Below are positions 1-6,086 of a stretch of DNA of 7,168 nt, piece after piece; within the stretch, counting starts at the first letter, position 1; each line of letters begins with the position of its first letter. The notes below the pieces were generated by a model. That model was not told the origin of the DNA. It saw nothing but the letters and a program-made list of their open reading frames with translations, and ran no database searches. Source of the DNA: Alphaproteobacteria bacterium (GTDB lineage Bacteria > Pseudomonadota > Alphaproteobacteria > Sphingomonadales > Sphingomonadaceae); assembly GCA_005882415.1 (NCBI GenBank), contig VBAE01000137.1:1-7168 (forward strand), given 5' to 3'. Made by a program: the position numbers and the translations under genes.

Positions 1-276
1 GGCGAGGCGGTCGTGGACCGGGAAGGGGCTTGCCTGCGACCGGCTGACCGGCTGGCCGACCTCGTGCCAGTTCGCCTGGATCTGGAACACCCGGTCGGCA
101 TCGGGGAGCCAGCTATCGTAGCTGCGCTCGTAGCGGACGTAGAGGAGGATGATCAGACAGGCGGCGAGGCCCAGAGCCAGCCCCGCCAGATTGACGAAGG
201 CATAGACCCTGTGGCGGCCGAGCGCGCGAATTGCGACCGCCGCATAATTCCACCACAGGGCCAAAGCCTTACTCAT
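1..276 (-). CDS. FtsX/MacB-type ABC transporter permease C, N-terminal 92 residues (cut by window edge)
   Basis: The frame opens with ATG at 276-274 and runs without a stop to base 1, giving 92 residues of a protein that continues to the left. Residues 7-67 align without gaps to residues 1-61 of the two permeases upstream; a hand count gives about 40 of 61 identical to permease A. The shared elements are a short cytoplasmic lead with RALG, a first membrane helix at about residues 24-47 (YAFVNLAGLALGLAAC, then LLYVRYE), and a WLPDADRVFQIQ stretch that begins the first periplasmic domain. The start codon overlaps the permease B stop by 8 nt (ATGAGTAA), and I see no good Shine-Dalgarno sequence, so translation is probably coupled to permease B. 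By analogy the full protein should be about 800-830 residues. It is an inner-membrane subunit of the same export system; the substrate is unknown. Family assignment is confident, but whether the gene is intact outside the window cannot be seen. Confidence 0.88.
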   Translation of the reverse strand, partial: MSKALALWWNYAAVAIRALGRHRVYAFVNLAGLALGLAACLIILLYVRYERSYDSWLPDADRVFQIQANWHEVGQPVSRSQASPFPVHDRLA

Positions 277-2770
277 AGCGCAACGCATGGATCGGGTTGG
301 AACGGGCGACGCGGAAGGCGTGGCCCGCCACCGTCGCGACAGCGATCAGAAGCGCCAGTCCGCCGGCCAGCAGGAACGGCGTCGGCCCGAGCGAGATTCG
401 CGTGTCGAAGCCATTGAGCCAGCCCCGCATCACCCACCAGGCGACCGGCCAGGCGATGAGATTGGCGACGATGACCGGCTTGGAGAATTGCCAGACCAGC
501 AGCCGGACGATGTCCCGAACCCGGGCGCCGAGCACCTTGCGGATCCCGATCTCCTTGGTCCGCCTTTCCGCGGTGAAGGCGGCGAGGCCGAACAGGCCGA
601 GGCAGCCGACGACGACCGAGAGAAGCGCGAAGCCGGCGAAGGTCTTCGCCCGCGCATCCTCGGCCTCGTACAGCTCCTGGACGATGTCGTCGCTGAACTT
701 GGCGTTGAACGGCACTTCGGTGGTGATCCCCTTCCACGCCTGCTCGACCCCCGCGCGCACCGCCCGCGGATCGCCATGGTAGCGGATCATCAAATTGGTG
801 TGGCCGCTGTTCGTGTTGACGAACATGATGTCGTCCATCTTCTCTTTGACCGAGCGGAAGCGGCTGTCCTTGACCACACCGATCACGGTCACCGGCACCA
901 GCCCGTACTCGTTCTCGACCAGTCCGACCTTGAACTGCTTGCCGACCGCGTCGGCGGGGTTGGTGAAGCCGAGGCGCTTGGCGCCGAGCTCGTTGACGAC
1001 GATGTTGCCGCCGCGCGCCGCCAGCGCCTTCTCGTCCTCCGGATTGGGCGGGAAGGGAATGGTCATGTCGTCCATCGGCCGGTCCTTGTCGAACCAGCGG
1101 CCGGCGACCATCGTCAGGCCCATCGCGTCGAAGAAGCCTTCATCGACATTGTAATTGCCGATGTTCACCGGCTTGGGATTGCCGGGAATCATGATCCCCG
1201 TGTTGTTCTGATTGCGGGTCGCGATCCCGATTGTGGTGCGGCCGACCGCGTCGACGCCGGGGACCCGCTTCATCCGCTCGGCGATCTGCTCGCCCGAGTT
1301 GATGAGCTGGTAGCGGCTCAATTCGTCGACCTGGAGGATACCCTCGCGCTTGAAGCCGGGGTCTACGGTCCTCGCGTAGACCGTCTGGCCGTAGATCACC
1401 GCGGTGCAGATGATGAGGCCGATCGAGACGGCGAACTGGCCGATGACCAGCGCGCTCCGGAGGCGTCCGGAGCCGGGCGTTTCGGCGCTCGACTTGTTCG
1501 CCTTCAAGACCTGCGCCGGCTGGAAGCGCGACAGGAAGAAGGCCGGGTAGAGGCCGCCGAGGACGCCCACCGTCAGGACCAGCACCAGCACCGGCAGAGC
1601 GATCCCGCCCGAGCCGAAATAATGGAGCTTGATGTCCGCATCGAGGAAGTTGGCGAAGGGCGGGATCAGCAGCTCGACCATCGCCAGAGCGATCAGCATC
1701 GAGAGTATGGCGACGATCACCGACTCGCCGATGAACTGGACGATGAGCTGCTGCCTGTTGGCGCCGAGCACCTTCCTCAGCGCCACCTCGCGTGCCCTTT
1801 GCGAGGCGCGGGCGGTGGCGAGGTTGGTGAAGTTGACCACCGCCATGCCGAGGATGAGCAGGGCGATCACCGCGAAGGTGATGATCGTCGTCTGGTCGTT
1901 GCCGGGAGTCATCGATCCGCCGCCCTGGGCCTTGCCGAGATGGACGTCGGCGACGTTGATCAGATGCCAATCCTGCTCGTCGCCCTGGTTGAAGCGGGCC
2001 TCGCCGGCGTTCTCGTCGGGGATGTTGCGCTTCTCCCAGGCGGGGAGACCGGCTTCGATCTCCTTCACGTCCGCGCCGGGCTTCAGCTTGGCGTAGACCC
2101 AGCCGCCCTGGCAGCCCCAGCAGGTCAGGAACTGCTCTTCGGCGGCCATGAAGGAAGGGAAGTCGATGCGGACCAACGTGTCGATCCGCATGTGCGAATT
2201 CTTCGGGACGTCCTTCAGGACCGCGCCGACGGTGAAATCGAACTTCTTACCCTTTGAAATGAGGGTGAAAGTGCGGCCGACGACGTCGTCGGTGCCGAAG
2301 CGGCGAACGGCCTCGCTCTGTGACATCGCAGCCGTGTTGAGCGCTTCCAATGCTTTCGGATTGCCCTTCAGTATGGGCAGCGGAACGACGTCGAGGAAGT
2401 TGCCGTTGACGTAGAGGTAGTTCTTGGTCGGTGTCGCGTCGGACCCCTGTAGGAAGACCGGCTCGCTGGCGAGGGCGTAGACGGTCTTCTCGATCTGCGG
2501 GAAGTCCTTCTGAAGCCGCTCGGCGGTGATGTAGGGCGTCATCTGGCTCTGCCCCTCCTCGCCCGTCGTCGCCGATTTGAACCAGCTCTGGACCTGGAAG
2601 ATGCGCCCGGAATCCGGGAGCCAGCGGTCGTAGCTCATCTCATAGCGGACGAAGAGCAGGATCATCAGGCACGCGGCCATGCCGATGGCGAGGCCGAAGA
2701 TGTTGATAAAGGCATAGGTCTTGTTCTTGCCGAGGGCCCGGAGGCCCACCGTTACGTAATTGCGCCACAT
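269..2770 (-). CDS. FtsX/MacB-type ABC transporter permease B (833 aa, two fused halves)
   Basis: Inner-membrane permease of a type VII ABC exporter. I start it at ATG 2770-2768 because the protein then begins MWRNYVTVG, matching permease A from its first residue; a longer frame to 2926 would only read into the end of permease A. Predicted layout: helix 1 (about 20-41), periplasmic MacB-like domain 1 (44-290), helices 2-4 (about 295-318, 348-370, 388-412), helix 5 (about 438-461), periplasmic domain 2 (462-708), helices 6-8 (about 710-732, 763-781, 797-818). After helices 2 and 6 come ASQRAREVALRKVLGAN and RRTKEIGIRKVLGA, typical FtsX-family coupling segments that contact the ATPase. Domain 2 carries NIVVNEL (589-595) and VVKDSRFRS (632-640), common in MacB-like periplasmic domains. 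Domain 1 has C217 and C220 (CWGC). The gene lies 10 nt after permease A and overlaps permease C by 8 nt. Substrate unknown. Confidence 0.95.
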   Translation of the reverse strand: MWRNYVTVGLRALGKNKTYAFINIFGLAIGMAACLMILLFVRYEMSYDRWLPDSGRIFQVQSWFKSATTGEEGQSQMTPYITAERLQKDFPQIEKTVYALASEPVFLQGSDATPTKNYLYVNGNFLDVVPLPILKGNPKALEALNTAAMSQSEAVRRFGTDDVVGRTFTLISKGKKFDFTVGAVLKDVPKNSHMRIDTLVRIDFPSFMAAEEQFLTCWGCQGGWVYAKLKPGADVKEIEAGLPAWEKRNIPDENAGEARFNQGDEQDWHLINVADVHLGKAQGGGSMTPGNDQTTIITFAVIALLILGMAVVNFTNLATARASQRAREVALRKVLGANRQQLIVQFIGESVIVAILSMLIALAMVELLIPPFANFLDADIKLHYFGSGGIALPVLVLVLTVGVLGGLYPAFFLSRFQPAQVLKANKSSAETPGSGRLRSALVIGQFAVSIGLIICTAVIYGQTVYARTVDPGFKREGILQVDELSRYQLINSGEQIAERMKRVPGVDAVGRTTIGIATRNQNNTGIMIPGNPKPVNIGNYNVDEGFFDAMGLTMVAGRWFDKDRPMDDMTIPFPPNPEDEKALAARGGNIVVNELGAKRLGFTNPADAVGKQFKVGLVENEYGLVPVTVIGVVKDSRFRSVKEKMDDIMFVNTNSGHTNLMIRYHGDPRAVRAGVEQAWKGITTEVPFNAKFSDDIVQELYEAEDARAKTFAGFALLSVVVGCLGLFGLAAFTAERRTKEIGIRKVLGARVRDIVRLLVWQFSKPVIVANLIAWPVAWWVMRGWLNGFDTRISLGPTPFLLAGGLALLIAVATVAGHAFRVARSNPIHALRYE

Positions 2771-2778
2771 GACCTGGT

Positions 2779-2782
2779 TCCT
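2779..2782 (-). promoter_or_regulatory. Ribosome binding site of permease B
   Basis: On the minus strand AGGA lies 8 nt before the ATG at 2770 and shares bases with the TAG stop of permease A (2783-2781). This modest site supports the start at 2770 and suggests that ribosomes finishing permease A help to start permease B. Confidence 0.55.
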
Positions 2783-5273
2783 ACTCGTAGCGGAGTGCGT
2801 GGATGGGGTTCGACCGGGCGACCTTGATCGCATGGCCGGCAATGGTGCCGAGCGCGATGGCGAGCGCCAGCAGCCCGGCGGTGAGGAAGGGACCCGGCCC
2901 GAGCGGGATGCGTGCGTCGAAGCCATTGAGCCAGCCGCGCATCACCCACCAGGCGGCGGGCCAGGCGATCAAATTGGCGACGATCACCGGCTTCGAAAAT
3001 TGCCAGGCGAGGAGCTGGACGATGTCGCGCGCCCGGGCGCCGAACACCTTTCGGATCCCGATCTCCTTGGTGCGCCGCTCGGCGGTGAAGGCGGCGAGGC
3101 CGAACAGGCCGAGGCAGGCGATCACCACCGCGAGCATCGCGAAGCCGGCGAAGGTGGTGCCGCGCGCCTGGTCGGTCTGGTATAATTCGGCGAGCTGGGC
3201 GTCGGCGAAATCGCCTTCGAACGGCACGTCCGGGGCGAGGCGCTTCCACACCCGCTCGACGCCCTTCAGCACGCCGACCGGATCGCTGCTGTCGTAGCGG
3301 ACGATGAGGGCGGAATAGATGCCCTGATCGAGGAAGATCGCCGGCTCCACGGGGTCGCGCAGCGAGCGGAAGCGGCTGTCCTGGACCACGCCGACGATGG
3401 TGATCGGGAGCGAGCCGTATTTCTCGCCATATTGGCGGGCCTTGACCTCCTTGCCGATCGCCGAGGCCGGGGTCGGGAAGCCCATCTGCTTGGCGGCGAG
3501 CTCGTTGACGACGACGTTGAGGCCGCGCGCGACCTGGGCGCGGATCGCCGGGTCGACGGCTTCCTCGGGCTCGTAGGGGAGGAAGCCGTTGTCCTTGGCA
3601 TATTGGCGCGACAGGGTGCGGCCGGCGAGGGTCCTGATCCCCATCGTTTTGAAGAAGTCGGGGTGGGCCGAATACCAGCCGATGGTGACCGGCTGGGTCT
3701 TGCCCGGGACTTCGATCCGGGTGTTGAGCGTCTGGCCGGTGGCGACCCGGATGTTCGAGCCGGCTGCGGAGGTCACTCCGGGCACCTTGGAGACTTCGCG
3801 GAGCACGGTTTCGGTCAAGGGCACGATCTGGGCGCGGTTGAAGTTCATCGCCTGGATGAGGCCCTCGCGCTTGTAGCCGGCGTCGGAGGTCTGGGCGAAG
3901 CGGGTCTGCGCGTAGACGATCGAGGTGCAGACGATGAGGCCGATCGACACCGCGAACTGGGCGACGACGAGCAGGTTGCGGAGCCGCCCGCTGCCGGCCG
4001 GCTCGGCCGTCGACTTGTTCGCCCGAAGCACCGCGCTCGGCTGGAAGCGCGAGAGGTAGAAAGCCGGGTAGAGGCCGCCGGCGATTCCGACCACGAGCAG
4101 CAGGCCGAGCGCGGGAAGAAGCAGCCCGTCCCAGCCCCAATAGGTCATGTGGAGGTCGGCGCGGAGGAAGTCGGCGAGCCAGGGAAGGGCGAGCTCCGCC
4201 ATGGCCAGAGCGATCAGCATGGCGACGGTGGTGAGCAGCATCGATTCGCCGAGGAACTGGACGACGAGCTGGCTGCGGTTGGCGCCGAGGACCTTCCGCA
4301 GCGCCACTTCCCGGGCGCGCTGGCTGGCGCGGGCGGTGGCGAGGTTGATGAAGTTGACGCAGGCCATGCCTAGGATCAGCAGAGCGACGATCGCGAAGGT
4401 GATGATGGTCGAGCGGTCGTTGCCCGGATGGTCTTCCCAGAACGCCTCGGCGCCGCTCAGATGGACGTCCTTCACCGGCACCAGCTTCCAGTCGAACGCA
4501 TCGCCTTCGCTGACGACCGCGCCGTTGACGTTGGCGGTGGGGATGTTGCGCTTCTCCCAGGCGGGGAGCTGGCGGTTGATGTCGTCGGCCGAGGCGCCGG
4601 GGCGAAGCTTCAGATAGACGACGCCGTTGATGCAGCCCCAGCCGCAATCCGCCTTGTCGGTGTCGCGGATCTTGGCGACGAGGTTGAAGCCCAGATGGCT
4701 GTTCTTCGGCAGATCCTCGAACACCCCGGTGACCCGCATCTCATATTTCTCGCCGCGGCGGATTCCGGTGACGGTGCGGCCGAGCGCATTAGGCGTGCCG
4801 AAGCGCTTCACCGCCTCCTTGCGGCTGATGACGAGACTGTCGGCGCCGTCGAGCGCGGTCTTCGGATTGCCGGCGAGGAAGGGGATTTTCAGGATCTGGA
4901 AGAAGGTCGGGTCGGCGCGCAGCAGGTCGGCATAATTGGCGTCGGCGCCGTTCAGGAGAACCGGCCGGTCCCCCTCGGCGCGGGCGATCGCCTCGATCTG
5001 GGGGAAGTCCTTGGGCAGGGTCTCGGTGATCACCCCTTCGGTGCCCTGCTGGAGCTCCTTATTCCCCGTCTCGGGGTCGGTGTAGAGGGTCTGGACCTGG
5101 TAGACGCGGCCGGCGTCCGGCAGCCACTTCTCGAAGCTCGTCTCGTAGCGGACGTAGAGCAGGATGAGGATGCAGGCGGCGAGGCCCAGAGCGAGGCCGG
5201 CGATGTTGATGAAGGCATAGGTCCGGCTCTTGGTCAGCGCCCGGAAACCCACGGTAAGATAATTGCGCCACAT
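2781..5273 (-). CDS. FtsX/MacB-type ABC transporter permease A (830 aa, two fused halves)
   Basis: First permease of the operon, starting at ATG 5273-5271 with AGGGAG 8 nt before it. Predicted layout: helix 1 (about 20-41), periplasmic MacB-like domain 1 (44-285), helices 2-4 (about 289-312, 342-364, 383-406), helix 5 (about 432-455), periplasmic domain 2 (456-705), helices 6-8 (about 707-729, 760-778, 794-815). Coupling segments ASQRAREVALRKVLGAN (316-332) and RRTKEIGIRKVFGA (733-746) follow helices 2 and 6, the FtsX-family hallmark. Domain 2 holds NVVVNEL (586-592) and VVQDSRFRS (629-637). Domain 1 has C210 and C214 (CGWGC). Eight helices and two periplasmic domains mean two MacB-like halves fused in one chain, unlike MacB itself, which has four helices and a fused ATPase. 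It should move or extract a substrate at the outer face of the inner membrane using the upstream ATPase. Relatives are often annotated as antimicrobial-peptide or macrolide exporters, but nothing here fixes the substrate. Confidence 0.95.
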   Translation of the reverse strand: MWRNYLTVGFRALTKSRTYAFINIAGLALGLAACILILLYVRYETSFEKWLPDAGRVYQVQTLYTDPETGNKELQQGTEGVITETLPKDFPQIEAIARAEGDRPVLLNGADANYADLLRADPTFFQILKIPFLAGNPKTALDGADSLVISRKEAVKRFGTPNALGRTVTGIRRGEKYEMRVTGVFEDLPKNSHLGFNLVAKIRDTDKADCGWGCINGVVYLKLRPGASADDINRQLPAWEKRNIPTANVNGAVVSEGDAFDWKLVPVKDVHLSGAEAFWEDHPGNDRSTIITFAIVALLILGMACVNFINLATARASQRAREVALRKVLGANRSQLVVQFLGESMLLTTVAMLIALAMAELALPWLADFLRADLHMTYWGWDGLLLPALGLLLVVGIAGGLYPAFYLSRFQPSAVLRANKSTAEPAGSGRLRNLLVVAQFAVSIGLIVCTSIVYAQTRFAQTSDAGYKREGLIQAMNFNRAQIVPLTETVLREVSKVPGVTSAAGSNIRVATGQTLNTRIEVPGKTQPVTIGWYSAHPDFFKTMGIRTLAGRTLSRQYAKDNGFLPYEPEEAVDPAIRAQVARGLNVVVNELAAKQMGFPTPASAIGKEVKARQYGEKYGSLPITIVGVVQDSRFRSLRDPVEPAIFLDQGIYSALIVRYDSSDPVGVLKGVERVWKRLAPDVPFEGDFADAQLAELYQTDQARGTTFAGFAMLAVVIACLGLFGLAAFTAERRTKEIGIRKVFGARARDIVQLLAWQFSKPVIVANLIAWPAAWWVMRGWLNGFDARIPLGPGPFLTAGLLALAIALGTIAGHAIKVARSNPIHALRYE
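2784..3152 (-). repeat. Diverged duplication of the permease C-terminal FtsX domain (other copy 272-640)
   Basis: The last 123 codons of permease A (2784-3152) and permease B (272-640) align without a gap; a hand count gives 103 identical residues of 123. Long runs are also near-identical in DNA, for example GAAGCCATTGAGCCAGCC on the plus strand in both. Both proteins end in the same 13 residues, VARSNPIHALRYE. This is a gene-duplication signature inside coding sequence, not a mobile repeat. Confidence 0.9.
3852..4421 (-). repeat. Diverged duplication of the permease first FtsX domain and helix 5 (other copy 1331-1900)
   Basis: Residues 285-474 of permease A and 291-480 of permease B align over 190 positions without a gap; a hand count gives about 128 identical. 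The coupling segment (NLATARASQRAREVALRKV and on) is identical over 24 residues. The matching block in permease B is 1331-1900. Confidence 0.88.
5091..5273 (-). repeat. Diverged duplication of the permease N-terminus, three copies (others 2588-2770 and 76-258)
   Basis: The first 61 codons of permeases A (5091-5273) and B (2588-2770) and codons 7-67 of permease C (76-258) align without gaps. Hand counts give A/B about 43 of 61 and A/C about 40 of 61 identical residues. This shows that three tandem paralogues arose from one ancestral permease. Confidence 0.88.
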
Positions 5274-5281
5274 CGCCCCAA

Positions 5282-5287
5282 CTCCCT
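5282..5287 (-). promoter_or_regulatory. Ribosome binding site of permease A
   Basis: AGGGAG on the minus strand lies 8 nt before the ATG at 5273. It provides independent initiation for permease A, which is needed because the ATPase stop is 117 nt upstream, too far for simple reinitiation. Confidence 0.65.
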
Positions 5288-5314
5288 GTCTTGCTGTTCG
5301 CCCCTTGCCCCCCG

Positions 5315-5351
5315 GTCCCCCGGGGCCCCAGCCGGGGCCGCCTAAGGGGAC
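5315..5351 (-). promoter_or_regulatory. Potential strong RNA hairpin between ATPase and permease A
   Basis: The 117-nt gap (5274-5390) is the only sizeable non-coding stretch. On the minus-strand transcript GGCCCC (5339-5334) pairs with GGGGCC (5329-5324) across the loop GGCT. Outside this, GTCCCC (5351-5346) pairs with GGGGAC (5320-5315). Two further G-C pairs are possible between the stems. No U-run follows, so it is not a classical intrinsic terminator. It may stabilise or mark a processing point in the mRNA, or cause partial attenuation, setting ATPase against permease levels. The pairing is read directly from the sequence; the role is inference. No clear -35/-10 promoter was seen in the rest of the gap. 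Confidence 0.45.
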
Positions 5352-5390
5352 TAGAGCGGCACCCGGCTGAGACCGGAAAAGGAGGAGAGG

Positions 5391-6071
5391 TCAGGCCGCC
5401 CGGCGGCGCTCCTGAAGGATCCGGCCGTCGAGCATGTTGACCACGCGTCCGGCATAATCGGCGTGCGAGGCCGAGTGGGTGACCATGACGATGGTCGAGC
5501 CTTCGCGGTTCAAGGCCTGGAGCATCTTCATGACCTCCTCGCCATGCTGGGTGTCGAGGTTGCCGGTCGGCTCGTCGGCGAGGATCAGCTTGGGATTGCC
5601 GACCAGGGCGCGGGCGACTGCGACGCGCTGCTGCTGACCGCCCGAGAGCTGGCTCGGCCTGTGCTTGGCGCGGTGGGCGATGCCGACCTTGTCCATCACC
5701 TCGTCGACCCGGCGGCGGCGCTCGGCGGCGGGCACGTCGTGATAGAGCAGAGCGAGCTCGGCATTCTCGCGTACGGACAGCTCGTCGACCAGGTTGAAGC
5801 TCTGGAAGATGAAGCCGATGTTGCGCTTGCGCACGTCCGCGAGCTTGCCTTCGGGAAGGCCGGCGACTTCCTGGCCGTTGAAGACGTAGGAACCGGACGA
5901 GGGGCTGTCGAGCATCCCCACCACGTTCAGAAGCGTCGACTTGCCGCAGCCGGACGGCCCCATGATCGCGACGAATTCCCCTTCCGCGATATCGAGATCG
6001 ATGCCGTCGAGGGCGGTCGTCTCCACCGTATCGGTGCGGTAGACCCGCGCCAGCTCACGCATGCTCAGCAT
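5391..6071 (-). CDS. ABC transporter ATP-binding protein, MacB/LolD-type (226 aa)
   Basis: Cytoplasmic ATPase that powers the permeases. All motifs are present and look intact: Walker A GPSGCGKST (38-46), Q-loop glutamine 90 in FIFQSFNLV, signature LSGGQQQ (142-148), Walker B LILADEP (162-168) with D166 and catalytic E167, D-loop NLD (171-173) and switch histidine 199. At 226 residues it has the usual size of stand-alone MacB/LolD/YtrE-type ATPases, which pair with FtsX-like permeases. The ATG at 6071-6069 is chosen because AAGGAG lies 7 nt upstream; an in-frame ATG three codons later (6062) is less well placed. The gene begins 15 nt after the adaptor stop. It is the only ATPase in the window, yet three permeases follow it, so it probably serves all of them as a dimer. 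The protein ends in a basic tail, QERRRAA. Confidence 0.96.
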   Translation of the reverse strand: MLSMRELARVYRTDTVETTALDGIDLDIAEGEFVAIMGPSGCGKSTLLNVVGMLDSPSSGSYVFNGQEVAGLPEGKLADVRKRNIGFIFQSFNLVDELSVRENAELALLYHDVPAAERRRRVDEVMDKVGIAHRAKHRPSQLSGGQQQRVAVARALVGNPKLILADEPTGNLDTQHGEEVMKMLQALNREGSTIVMVTHSASHADYAGRVVNMLDGRILQERRRAA

Positions 6072-6078
6072 TGATCAG

Positions 6079-6084
6079 CTCCTT
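6079..6084 (-). promoter_or_regulatory. Ribosome binding site of the ABC ATPase
   Basis: AAGGAG on the minus strand lies 7 nt before the ATG at 6071, in the 15-nt gap after the adaptor stop (6089-6087). It is the strongest Shine-Dalgarno sequence in the window and decides the start codon of the ATPase gene. Confidence 0.8.
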
Positions 6085-6086
6085 CT

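Noticed and set aside
287..2257. Long plus-strand open frame (656 codons) opposite permease B, plus others at 3432-4373, 4428-5345 and 5463-6074
   Set aside because: They lie opposite strongly supported genes. Their translations are rich in D, E, R, H, A and G without recognisable domains, as expected when the antisense frame of GC-rich coding DNA lacks stops.
2771..2926. Longer N-terminus for permease B beginning at 2926
   Set aside because: The extra 52 residues are out-of-frame sequence of permease A with no family similarity. The start at 2770 matches the N-terminus of permease A and has AGGA 8 nt upstream.
2752..4647. Minus-strand open frame of 631 codons in another frame of permease A
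   Set aside because: It is an arginine- and proline-rich shadow of permease A. The permease frame has clear helices, family motifs and a paralogue; this one has none.
5315..5351. Intrinsic terminator after the ATPase gene
   Set aside because: The stem is strong, but the minus-strand sequence after it is G-rich (CCGGGGGGCAAGGGG) with no U-run, and permease A, which needs the ATPase, follows directly.
5371..5384. Short inverted repeat CCGG-N6-CCGG region and the plus-strand SD-like GGAGGAG nearby (5366-5387)
   Set aside because: The stem is only four pairs of a self-complementary tetramer, common by chance in GC-rich DNA. No plausible plus-strand start codon follows the SD-like run at a usable distance.
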